Shown piece by piece: positions 13,634 through 24,557 of a stretch of 64,000 nucleotides of DNA. The notes under the pieces were generated by a model that was not told the DNA's origin, searched no databases, and worked only from the letters and a program-made list of their open reading frames with translations. Source of the stretch: Heterobilharzia americana. Its lineage: Eukaryota; Platyhelminthes; Trematoda; Strigeidida; Schistosomatidae. The stretch spans positions 115,686,701 to 115,750,700 of the forward strand of contig OX104134.1 in NCBI GenBank assembly GCA_944470555.2, given 5' to 3'. A program made the position numbers and the translations under genes. The first letter of the stretch is position 1. Each line of letters begins with the position of its first letter.

Positions 13634-16600
13634 GAATCCTTTTAAGGTAGTCGAATTTCTTCACTGACAAGGTGGATAGAAAGATGTATACACTTTAGCA
13701 AACTAACATCAGAGCATCACACTTACACTATATTGGCTTTTATTCACCATCTACGACACAGTGGTTGGTAATTGAAGAGTATCCAATGTTATGTTGTCAG
13801 TTTATAGGAGTCGGTTAAATTCTTTGGGTTAGGTTCGGAATTCGATCAACAAAGTAGAAGACTTGGCTCACATTTGTGGATGGTGGTCGGATGCATTTAA
13901 CAGGGAGCTCTGTATGTATGTCTTGCAACTACTAATATTCTTATACAATGCACATATTCAACCTTGAGAGAACCAATGGCAGTTGAAAGATACAAGTTGA
14001 CATCTTTCAGTGATGCATTGAGAAGCGTTGCCATGATGATATGAATGGTCAACTGAGACTGGTTAATCACAAATGATTAGTCATTGTATGAAATTCAACA
14101 CCACCTTCTTGTATCAGTTTAAAGCACTTCAGCTAATACGACTTCCTGCTAAACAGAAATTTCTTTCTTTTCTTGATAAGCCTGAGTGCAATGAGATGGC
14201 GTGACAATCATAAATATTGACAGGTTTATGTCTCATTCTGTCTATCAAGAGATCGATGTAAAGTCAACACGTTTACACATTGTATCCCACCACGTTTTCC
14301 TATTGAGGATAAGCTGTATACTCAGATCTCTTGCACAGTGATGCACATATTGATATGAATTTTGACATTTGAATTTCTCAATGAATGCAAAACAAAACAA
14401 ATGCCAAAATAATGAATATCGTTTACCTAATCCCCAAATATTTTGAAACAATCAAATCCCAACTTGGTTTGGATATCTGTAGATATACTTTGCTGTCTAA
14501 ACCTTGCCAGCTTCACAACTTAGACAGATCATAGGGATGTTGCAGTGAAGCTTTGCAGACAATCTTGCTAGGTAAGCTGACGTGGCACACATCTGAGCAA
14601 GTATACTGAACATGTATGCGGTATGATAGTGGATCTCCATTATGTTTAGGATGCTTGTGTAGATGAAAGTGTCAAGTATCCATAGGCTATTTACTGGTAA
14701 ACGTTTTTCTTCTGAATAACAGGATTAATTTCAGTTGACAAACAATTGAATGCCTTCTGTAGGTTGATTATTCTAAACGTCAGAGTACCGTTTTCAACAA
14801 CGTTAAGTGTTTTTTGTAGTTCACAGTGCGGAAAATACTGGGAAGTCAGATATCTGTCAAGCAGGGAACTGTAACTGCGTGACTCCATCCAGGTTGACTT
14901 CACCTCAACATTTTCGAATGATATCCTCTGACTTAGTCTGTAAATGTTATTCGAAGCAAAGACTGGAACATTTCCGTCTATGTGAAGATGGGAAAGGGAG
15001 TTTTGCACATAACTAGTGAACACCCAGATATGACGCGACTCAAATAAATTCACTTTCACTAACAAAAGTACGATACAATTAACAACTATGTGAGTTTTAT
15101 CTAATTTTATTCACATTGATGAAACCTTGGGTCAACAAACTGCTTCTATTTTATAGGAAAACATACCTGATCAGCCCGGAAAAAAGAGAAAGAGAACCAA
15201 AAAGTCTCAAAAAAGAAGCCAGCATATCCATCAAAGAAAACCTTGTAATGTACTAATTCGATATGATTTTAAAAGAATGTCTGAAATTATTTTCATCAAA
15301 TAATATAATACCTTGTCTTGTAGTCATCTGGGATTTTTGATGGGAGCAAGTTTCATGTAAGGGATTCTTGTGTATCAACAAAACATTTTCCCTCTGTTTA
15401 CACAGTTGATACTGTAGTTGAGTATCATTTAGTGTTCTTATCTTTACAATTCTTCTTTCACAAGAAAGGAACAGTTTGATTTTCTGAGATGTCAACCCAC
15501 ATTAAAGTCGACTTTATAGTGTGAAGTCAGTAGTGACGTATGGTGGTGTACAGCAGTACATACTACCAACGAGGTATTTATCAACGTGATTTGGTCAAGA
15601 TTATCTTAATCTGTCACGACATCTGAGATATTATTAAATGCTAGCTAATGACTGATTGGACACTGAAAGTTTCAGGGGCTCAAAACATATCTGAGAACAT
15701 ATTCCAAACCAACTGATATGTGACATTTCGATGGACGTGGTAGACCTCATTGTTCATTAATTTCTAGTGCCAGTAATTTACCATCAGATTTTTGCTTCAA
15801 CTGATTATTCTCATGTTCAGCAGCAAAATTTCGCTGTGTGTGATGAGCGTGAGCTACTCTATTACCCCTTTCTCAAATGTAGTATGTAAACAGCTTTTGT
15901 AACTATAAGGGTGACCATCAAGGTTTTCAGCGTGAAGTGCGAACATCTAAATTTTGGCTACGACTATCTATTTCTTCAATGTTGTACTGCCGTAAGGCTG
16001 CGTAAATAAATAAACGTACCTACGAGTTGCAGTTAGATGTTTGAAGTGTGTGTGTTTGCTGAAAGGCTGTCTTTTCTGATGCTTTTTAATCACCAGTGGA
16101 ACTAGTATCGTCTATTACTAATACTAGTATTGTTAGGCAATATATTTAACCATGTTAACATTAAAGTTTGCATAGATTTTCTCAAACTACTCATGACATC
16201 AAAGATATTACTCTGTCACTTATCAAACGATAAAAAATCAGAAAACGATAACCAATTTGTCTGAGGAAGTGCCATGTTGAAAATATACTATTTAAAGCAT
16301 TGAGGCAACAATCGATTATCGGGTATCTAATCAAACAAAAAAGGATGAAATTAAATGGTCATTAGTAAATGATTAAGCGTGCATTGTATAAGATACTAGC
16401 AGTATTTTGAAAAGATTTTCATCTTTATTTAACGTTTGCAACAATAATGAAGTACTTCTATTTTTTTAAAGAATAAAACAGCAACTCACAATTCATATCT
16501 TGATATGAATGTGGACAGTGAATTATGTCCTAAACACTATCTAGTAAATGATACTGTTTCACTGCATGATAGTTCTAATAAACAGATTATAATGGAATCA

Positions 16601-18452
16601 ACTGAACATTCTAAGGCACCAAGGTTGTGTTGGAGATGTAGTAGTGCTGACGAGAAAGGTGTGTGTATGTGTGTGTGTGTATGATCAGCTCACTGTACAT
16701 CTTAACCTAAAAATAGTTGACGAAGTTATCTTTAAGATCAGTGGAATGTAGAATAGGGTATTATACCAACACCTCAACGTATTTTTGTTTCATGGGTATA
16801 AAGCCATACACATAAAGCATGGTGTTAGTTGTGGTTTGTGGTGTTTAACAAGGAGACAAATATTCATACCATGTAATGTCTTATGTCCCAATACTTTGGT
16901 AAAATTGATGATACATCAGACCTTCCATCGGTCTTTTCCGTCTATTGTTCTGTTAGTTAAATATAGCAAAACATAGGTTGTTTTAAAAACGGCCTTTTTT
17001 TTTTTAAAAAAATTAAGGTTTTAAAAAACCAAAATTTTTTTTTATCAAAGGTTTTTTCATTTTAAAATTTTTTCTGAGATTTTTCATGATGTTCTTTTGA
17101 CTTAGCTACAATAAAGTATGAATAAACTATAAACATTTTTGACCAAACTTATTGTATTAATTAAGCTGTAAGAAAACAAGGTAGAATTTAAAGGGACAGG
17201 ATGCTTTTTGTAGAAGAGTGGTAGTGCCTTTAAATTTTGTTTACCCATATGATATCAACTTACTTGCTTGAACAACTGGTTCATACAGATAGGTAGTCAG
17301 GTAGGATAATAGTAAAAGAATTAACAGAGGTCAACGCAGTCTAAGGTTTACTCAAACACCCATTTGAAATTGTATACTTATTTAAGATCAGTAGGAGGAC
17401 AGTGACAAACTTTGTATAATCTAGTCCTGAGTCCTAAGTATATTCGATTAATCAAGTATCCAGTGTTACCACTGCACATGTTTGCTCAATAACGGTCTGA
17501 TAGATGAGTTTGTTGTTTCATCTCATTCCTTCCTATTGGTCGATCCTTCAAAGTTTTTTCACTGTTATAATAAATTTGTAAAGTGATGGTGTAAAGCATT
17601 GAAACAAGAAGTAGACCAGTTGTTTTCAGTGACTCGGAGCTTACTAACTACATTTCTTTGATGGCTAACATTTGCACGTGTTTCGGAAGTGTTTATTATC
17701 ATTTCTCTCATTGTTTATCCCTACCTATGTATAGATAGATCATTGCTGTCTAACCATCTAGCCTTCGTCTTAGCTCTAACTTTGGCTCTTGAGTTTAAAT
17801 AATGTAGAATATTTGAGCCTCAGTAGGAGGAATCTGTTGGTGTTTTGTTGCCTGAGGTGGATTACATAACCACAACGTTTCCACTTTCACTCTAGACAAC
17901 ATCACTAGCGCACATTTCTTTCTTCCAGACCACCAAAAGTATGCTGCAGTATTTTGAGTCCGAGTCAGTTAGATTGTCTGAAGTCTGCATGGTAAATACA
18001 GCAAATACTATGTCAAGAAACTTCCCGGTATTTATTACAGCTGTTTCCTGAGTTGTTTTTCCTGTAATCTGTGGGCAGTATGAACGATGTGCAAACGTCT
18101 TCTAAAGTAGAGAAGTCTTTATTCCTATCATTATTATTTATACATGTGACATCACGTTGTTGTTCTTCATCGAACTGATCGACCTCTGTCGGCATATGTG
18201 CTTCCATTCGGATGCCTTGGTGTTGTCTAGTGATTCCAGATATGAGCCCATTTGCTAACAGAGCTCCACCAATTAGATCAAGAATATGAACAGGAAATTA
18301 AAAGTACCAGTAAGCAATTAATAGAAAGCGGCTAACAATGTAAACCAACATTTTAAATCACTGGCAGTTGGGGTAGACGCATTCCTGGGTCAGACTTTGA
18401 TTTACGTTTGTGTGTGATATAGCCAATAAGATTGTGTTATTCTATCTATCTG

Positions 18453-18523
<71 letters not shown>

Positions 18524-19018
18524 TGTCAAATAAGGTGGTTCCTGCAGTCACAGGTCAGCCTTTGTCTTTTGATATTTGCGTGACTCAGTGGAGAATAGTG
18601 TGTTGAGGGAGAATAGTCATACTGGCATTCAGTTCTAGTGTATCACTGTATTCAGTATCGCTATTACCTACGTCTTATTACACTCGGTCACTTCAATAAT
18701 AATAACTAATACGCGTTGCACAAGAAGTGGCTTCATGTCTCAGTGGCCTAGAAGTTAACACTACAGCATTCGAGGCGATATGTGCTAGGTTCGGATCTCA
18801 GGGGTGACAACAACACTCACTGGGGTGCAGGTACACCTAGCTGACTAGTGTGCTTCAAATAGGACGAAATATGCTTCTTGGATTCCACCTGCTCTCTACC
18901 ACCAAGTAAATTACAACATAATGAATAATAAGAAAAGATTTGACGACTTTTCAACTTATTTTTGCTTTTTAAAGGTGGCAGAGATCCAAACGATGGGGAA
19001 AAAATCCATGAAACCTGA
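13634..19018 (+). CDS. candidate alternative 3' exons of gene A (or a separate gene)
   Basis: Exons: 13634-13646 (13 nt, GAATCCTTTTAAG after TTTTTAG), 15157-15244 (88 nt), 16472-16658 (187 nt), 18975-19018 (to TGA). Phases chain exactly: phase 1 in and 2 out, then 0 out, then 1 out, then stop. Attached after exon 12295-12357 they would give a protein of about 264 aa. The 16472 exon is the most convincing: 62 open codons with a CWRC pair near its end, then a GTGTGT donor running into a GT repeat. The tail reads DPNDGEKIHET. The 15157 exon is rich in Lys/Glu, and more than one frame is open there. The strong acceptor at 13245, which gives the shorter protein, competes with this model. It could instead be another gene whose 5' exons I did not find. 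Confidence 0.35.
14691..15483 (-). CDS. candidate antisense gene, two terminal exons, product unknown
   Basis: Two protein-like reading frames on the - strand are joined by consistent splice signals. Exon complement(15312-15483) follows an acceptor ending CATCTCAG, holds 57 open codons plus one base, and ends at a GTATTA donor. Exon complement(14691-15058) follows TTTTGTTAG, enters in the matching phase and runs 122 codons to TAA. The composition is mixed and globular, and I recognise no domain. Upstream exons at higher coordinates were not identified. The intron between the two exons contains the + strand candidate exon 15157-15244, so the two models overlap on opposite strands and both need transcript proof. 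A chance open frame of 122 codons is possible but uncommon in DNA this AT-rich. Confidence 0.33.
16976..17065. repeat. homopolymer-rich low-complexity block
   Basis: Alternating runs of T and A (up to about 11) are broken by short GG or CC words. The texture is unlike the surrounding DNA. It may be a true low-complexity tract or a poorly resolved assembly join. Confidence 0.6.
18150..18240 (-). repeat. SINE head fragment (SM-alpha-like)
   Basis: Read on the - strand, this segment shares GGCATCCG, then CACATATGCC and GATCAGT in order with complement(51790-51890), which adjoins a full SINE. It appears to be a truncated copy without the tRNA-like part. Confidence 0.4.
18455..18520. repeat. (TA)n microsatellite
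   Basis: Thirty-three uninterrupted TA units, preceded by a short CTAT-rich stretch. Confidence 0.95.
18730..18905 (+). mobile_element. tRNA-derived SINE (SM-alpha-like)
   Basis: A pol III promoter-like head is visible: box A-like CTCAGTGGCCTAGAAG near 18738 and box B-like GGTTCGGATCTC near 18790. The tail reads CTCACTGGGGTGCAGGTACACC, a clause that recurs in the copies at 51.6 and 63.2 kb. The end near 18900 was judged by eye. It lies between two candidate exons, so it would be intronic if those are real. Confidence 0.6.
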
Positions 19019-20730
19019 AGGGAAATTTACTACAAATTGTATTTAGGTTGTTACAAGTACATTTCAGGCTGAAGGCTGTACTTCGACTGTCTATTAATGT
19101 TAACAGTTTCAGTGGAAGCTATCCACTGAGCTACCCATGACTTGGATTGAAAATACATGACTTATGTAGGCAAAGTGAATAAACTGCTGGACTAGAGAGA
19201 CTGTTCTTTATGCACTCATCAGTTTACGTTTGTTCAAATTAGATGTTCTGAAGAAATCATTTTGAATCTAATAAACGCCATACTTTTTATTTACCGTTAT
19301 GATTAAGAAAGTAGACTGGTGGCAAACATGAATATTATGATTAGAATGTGTAAAACTGTTATGAAGGCTTTCCCAGAACAAAGTGGCCAACCGTCTACCT
19401 CACTATCTCATTTAATATTGTTATTCTACACTAAAAAGTGGCACATTATTGACTAGAGTTAGCAGATACTCTAGTGACGAAGTTTTCAATATCAAAGTTG
19501 TGAGAAATTATACGTCATTGAATCACGAAACTTCAATAGACCGAATGCATACAGATTGGCTTTACCTGCACATTTTTGAATGACTTCATAGGGTGTAGCC
19601 CAGGAATTCTGCTCAAAACAAATTTTTTTGAATCATATTTGTTTGTGTGGGACTTAACCAAAAATCCACCAATGAAATAAACTTTAAATTAATGGTATTC
19701 TTGCAGGAAAGAGTATCAGACCACAAGCAACAATGTAAGTCTTCACGCACCTAGTTCTGATCAGTAAAACTGTAGTGTAAACCTTGCTAACTACCATCTT
19801 AAGGAAGCAGTGTCAAATTGACGTTAGAATAAATGTTAGACTGCTTATGACAGATACTGATGAGGTTATAAATAGAAATTAGTAAATACGTATAACTGTG
19901 TGTAGTTATTGAGATTGGAAATTTGATTTCATAATCTGTTACAGACACTTAGATTTCGTGAAATCCCATCTGTTCACTAATCCCCTACTGGGGACGATCT
20001 TATCTTGGCTGCAGAATGCGAAACTGCTTCCGTGTTCAAAAGTTTTATTGTTACTGATAACGTCCTAATTAAAATTTACTGAGTTTCAGCCTTCAAACCC
20101 TGTTTCTTTTGAAAATAAGAGTAAAGCTTGTCTTCTGTAGTAGAATTTAATTCCATTTCAATTGATTTATTTGGTACATCATGCACTCAAAGAGTATTAC
20201 TTACTAGATAACATTTCAGAGACAATTTATTGTCCATAGTGTTGGAGTTTTAGAGTATTTTTATATGACTATAGACGATAAATTGTTTCTGGAGTGCAAA
20301 CTGATAAATATTACTATTTCCCTGTGAGATATATTTCACAAATTAATTGAAATGAAATTTGTTTGTCACTGAGCATCACCTTCAGTTGAAACGGACACCA
20401 AAGTCACCGTATAAAACTGTGCCCACCTCATTAATTCAGTTACGGAAGACTGCAAACAAAAATTTGCAAGTTAGTAAAATAGCTGGATAATAATACAAAT
20501 TTTTGCTTCTGCATAGCTGATAACCAGTGAACAGGGAAGTTATAATCAAAAAATTCCCAAATATGTGTGTAGGTCAACCGTCAGATAAAAAGGGACTTAA
20601 AGTATGCAGCTATTCGCGGAAGCTGGTTTAATTCTGGTTGTAAAACTCGAATTCACCATCATAAAACAACCATATTACAGCAACACAGGAACAACCAGTA
20701 AAATTTGGCAAAGATTAACACCTTGACACC
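19019..20730. other. non-coding stretch
   Basis: No gene supported. One exon-like signal (19707-19734, 28 nt, good acceptor and GTAAGT donor) fits no neighbouring phase chain. The rest is AT-rich single-copy-looking sequence. Confidence 0.4.
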
Positions 20731-20734
20731 TTGT

Positions 20735-20885
20735 ATATGGAACTGTGGATCACCGATCAAGACACTAGACTTCCAAACGATGGATTGCTTGTTCAAATCC
20801 ACTCCAACTACTCAGATTTGAGCGGTCAGGTAGCATCATGAGTCCTCACACAACAGGTATGGCTCATTGCCTACTGTAAGAATGT
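20735..20885 (+). mobile_element. tRNA-derived SINE relic
   Basis: The segment contains box B-like GTTCAAATCCACTCC (near 20792) preceded by a diverged box A (TGGATCACCGATCAAGACAC). It is followed by a tail with GAGTCCTCACACAACAGG, resembling the GAGTCCCACA clause of the other SINE copies. Ends uncertain. Confidence 0.45.
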
Positions 20886-21118
20886 GCATGTGATCGCCAA
20901 GTGCAATTCGGTATCGATTTTCGAAATGATAACAAGGTTGGAAAGAATTCACAAATTTATCGCAATGCACCCTCAACTATTCAGTAGTCTGTGGTGTCCA
21001 GAAACTTGTTAGATCTCTGACAATGTCTGGTTAAGCTAATAAGATTTTCTACTTACTTGAGGCTTCCTGTCTATTCAATACTGAACCAATTTCTACTAAA
21101 TAATGAGTTAAACGCAAG

Positions 21119-21127
21119 CTAAGTCAT
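21119..21127. repeat. target-site duplication, left, of RTE copy 1
   Basis: CTAAGTCAT is repeated exactly at 24549-24557, directly after the TAA-type tail of the element. Confidence 0.75.
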
Positions 21128-21644
21128 AACCTCACCCGGTTAACTAGATCACTAGTTACTAGTCGGTCCTAAGCCCGCGTAAAGAGGGAAGGTTGGACAT
21201 ACGGCAAGCAACCCTACCGCGGAAAACTAATTTAATCTCAAAAGAAACAGCAAAGCACACAAAAATGTAAAAAATAAAAACAATATTATTCCTCGCTGGA
21301 ATCGGGAAGACGAAATGAGGTCAGTTGGTGAAAGCCTTCGAAAAGCCAGCAGGCCGATGTGTCTTCTGTCGATGAAAGCGAAAAAAAGAGAACACGGAAT
21401 GTCTGCACTATGTTTGAACCTAGCAACGCTAAAGCCAAGACTGCAAAGGATATGAAGAGGTATGGCATTGAAGTGCTAGGGATCTTCGAGGAGTCTGCAG
21501 ATCGTATGGAAGTCCATTGTCCAAACTGTCAGCTGGAGAGTCAATAATCTACTCCGATATTCTCACCCAGACAACAACCACGAGCATACCAAGTTATGGA
21601 GTGGCTATCATCATGTCCCTAAGAGCATCGAAGGATCTCATACA

Positions 21645-22130
21645 GTGGGAACCAATCTCCTTCTGAAGGGTGAGGTTCATGACAGCAAGGCTCAAATCAA
21701 AAGGAAGGGAAGTCACAATCATACAATGCTATGCTACGCACCAACAAACAATGCAGATCAAGTGAAGAAGGAGGAATTCTACAGACAACTGAAATCAGTA
21801 CTGGACAAGACCTCAACCCAGTTGGCGACATCAAAATTCATTCTAATGTGTGGGGTGGGTGACATGAATGCCAAACTGGGAGCAGACAACACAGGAAGAG
21901 AACTGTGCATGGGTCGAGAAGCACTCGGTGAAATGATGAATGAGAATGGACAACGGTTTGCAGACTTGTGCGCATTCAACGATTTGGTGATTGGAGTCAG
22001 GCACTATGTACGAACACAAGGATATTCACAAGGCAGTGACATGGATATGATTTCAACAGACACCAGGACACACTACACTAAACATCAGATCGACTTCATC
22101 TCAATGTGAAGAAAGGGGAGATGGAGACAC
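21645..22130 (+). pseudogene. RTE endonuclease (APE-type) fragment
   Basis: The frame includes YAPTNNAD and GDMNAKLGADNTGRE, followed by FNDLVIGV and a histidine-bearing end. These are C-terminal landmarks of the apurinic-type endonuclease that nicks the target DNA. The N-terminal half (21540-21645) lies in other frames with stops, and the frame ends at 22109. The same motifs occur in copy 2, so this is a decayed domain. Confidence 0.8.
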
Positions 22131-22647
22131 AGCCTACTCGACACAAGATCAGATCAGGAAGAGGAGCAGATGTAGCTTCACACCACTCACTTCACTATCT
22201 AGTACAAGGAACCTACCTTCAAAATCAAGTTGAAAGCCTTCACAGAAGTTGGTGATGATCGACCACAGTTCAAGTTGAACAACCACCCAGAACAGAAACT
22301 GAACTGAAGGAGGAAACTACAAAGGAGATCTTCACGTTGTCAGCCATGAGGAAGAAATGGGAGACGCTGAACAACATCCCTGAAGAAACGTGTGTGGATG
22401 AACACTGGAACTCTCTGAAAGCTATGTGGAAAGAAACATGCATAACCGTATTAGGAAGGAAGAGGAAACAGTAAGACAAGGAATGGACCTTGACGGATCT
22501 TCACATGGAAGGTGATAGAGGACGGAGAAGAAGATGGTGGGGCAGAAGATGAACCAGTGCAGTGCAGTGCGGTGAAGTGCAGTGCAGAGATGAGCAACGA
22601 GGAGAGGAACTGAACACAACCTATAAAACACTACACTGGAGAGAGGA

Positions 22648-24060
22648 GTGAAGAAGAGTGCACGGAAAGACAAAAGACACTTCTACGACACACTGGCAAG
22701 CGAAGCAGAACATGCTGCAGGTAGGAGAGACAGAGACCTGACGACACCATATCAAATAACCAGGTTACTATCTGGGAAGAAATCAACGCAAATGAATCCA
22801 GTGAAGGATGATGAAAGAAATCTAATTACCAAAGAAGAGAAACACAGGAGACGGCGGGGTGACCACTTTAAACAACTCTTGAATCGACTACCACCACCTG
22901 CAACTCGTCCAGAAATACCACTGGCAGCCCAGCCGCAGAACTAAAGGCGAACAAAAGACCTCTGACGAAAGTCCAAGTCCTGAATGCCATAAAGCTACTG
23001 AAATATGTGAAAGCAGCAGGAGCAGATGGAATTCCTCCAGAAGCACTGAAAACAGACGCAGGACAACAGCGAACAGTTCAAACCACTATTGAAGAAGGTT
23101 TGCAGCGAAGAAAGAAAGCTAGTCACCTGGAGACTGATCGGAGGAAGAGCTACCTTTTCAAACTCCCGAAGAAGGGTGACCTAAGTCTTTGCAAGAATAG
23201 GCACGGAATTATGCTCCTGTCCACCAAAAGCAAGCAAAATATTAAGCCGCATCATCCAGGAGAGACTAAAGGATGCACTGGATTCAAAACTACTACCAGA
23301 ACAGACTGGCTTCAGGAAGTACAAATCATGTTCGGTTCAAATTGCAACAGAGTATAGAGTGGCAGTCAACCCTATACCTCAATTTCATCGATTTTGAGAA
23401 GGTCTTTGACATCGTCTACTGAGAAGTAATTTGGCAACTGCTTCAGCACTACGGTTTTAGTGACACAAATCTTTATCACCCTCATTAAACAACTATATGT
23501 AGATGCTACATACCAGCCAAGTAATTCACAATGGGAAGCTCAGTGATGCTTTTCAAGTGAAGACCGGAGTAAAACAAGGCTGTCTACCATCACCCATGAT
23601 ATTCCTGATTGTAGTCGACTGGATCATGCAGCAAACAGTGTAAAGCGAGAAGAGGGGCATACACTGGCAGGACCGATGAAAAGAGCCTGGAAGATGTAGA
23701 TTTTGCCGATGACTTGTGTCTGATGTCACACAAACTTGAAGATCTACAGGCGAAGACTAACAAGTTGTCAGAAGCGGCATGGCATCGAAGACGGGAATTC
23801 AAGTGAATATAGAGAAGACAGAGGTGTTGATGATATCCAAGCAACGCCACCAACAACAACAAGCTCCAATCAACATCAACGGGAGAAACCTAAAGGAAGT
23901 AGCCTCTTTCACCTGTCTAGGCAGCATCGTTTAAACTACAGACGGTACAGGCACAGACGAGGACGTCAAAGCCAGGATCGGAAAAGCAAGACAGGCGTTC
24001 ATTAACCTGAAACCAGTGTGGAGATATTCTGCACTCAGCATGAAGAACAAGATCCAGATT
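22648..24060 (+). pseudogene. RTE reverse transcriptase fragment
   Basis: A linker region gives way to AGADGIPPEAL (fingers, from 23007), then IDFEKVFD near 23390 (motif A region; the equivalent in copy 2 is FEKAFDSVD). KQGCLPSP follows near 23575, and FADDLCLMS near 23700 is the catalytic YADD-type box. The frame shifts several times and has a stop just after motif A, so the domain is dead. Downstream (about 23870-24060) frames resemble the RT thumb region. Confidence 0.8.
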
Positions 24061-24548
24061 TTCATCACTAATGTCAGTCAAGTAAGTCAGTGCTTCTATG
24101 TGATGGTTGAGGGACTAGACCCGTTACAAAAAGGATTTCTAACAAACTACAGACATTCATCAACAGCTGCCACCTACGCTCGTTGCTGAAGATCAGATGA
24201 ACAGAAAGAATAAGCAACAAGGAGCTCTGGGAACGAACCAACCAAGAAACTATCACCCAACAAATATGCAGAAGGAAGTGGAGATTGATTGTGCATGCAC
24301 TGAGAAGACCGACTGGGGACATCATGCATCAGGCCAGGCCCTCGAGTGGAACCTTGGTGGGAAACGGCGAGATGAGCGTCTCATCTGAGTGTGACATGGA
24401 AGAGATGGTGTGAGGAAGAAATGAAAGCTTATGGGTTGTCGTGGAGCAAGGTTCAAAAGATTTCAGAGAAGAGAGTGTAATGGAGACGTGCTATTGAAGC
24501 CCTATGTTGCAGCATTAGGAACCCAAGGGATAAATAATAATAATGATA

Positions 24549-24557
24549 CTAAGTCAT
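24549..24557. repeat. target-site duplication, right, of RTE copy 1
   Basis: CTAAGTCAT, an exact partner of 21119-21127. Confidence 0.75.

Larger units (their letters stand above)
21128..24548 (+). mobile_element. RTE-like non-LTR retrotransposon, copy 1 (SR2/SjR2-type), defective
   Basis: About 3.4 kb, flanked by a 9-bp duplication and ending in a (TAA)n-like tail, typical of RTE elements. The leader (CCTAAGCCCGCGTAAAGAGG) and body match the inverted copy at 33341-36661. Endonuclease and reverse transcriptase segments are recognisable in successive frames but broken by stops and frameshifts. Its own enzyme cannot be made. Confidence 0.88.

Noticed and set aside
18738..18802. tRNA-like box A/box B sequence considered as a tRNA gene
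   Set aside because: It does not fold as a full cloverleaf by eye and continues into a shared SINE tail; the same holds for the copies at 51.7 and 63.2 kb.
19707..19734. 28-nt exon-like block with strong acceptor and GTAAGT donor
   Set aside because: It fits no phase chain with neighbouring candidate exons.
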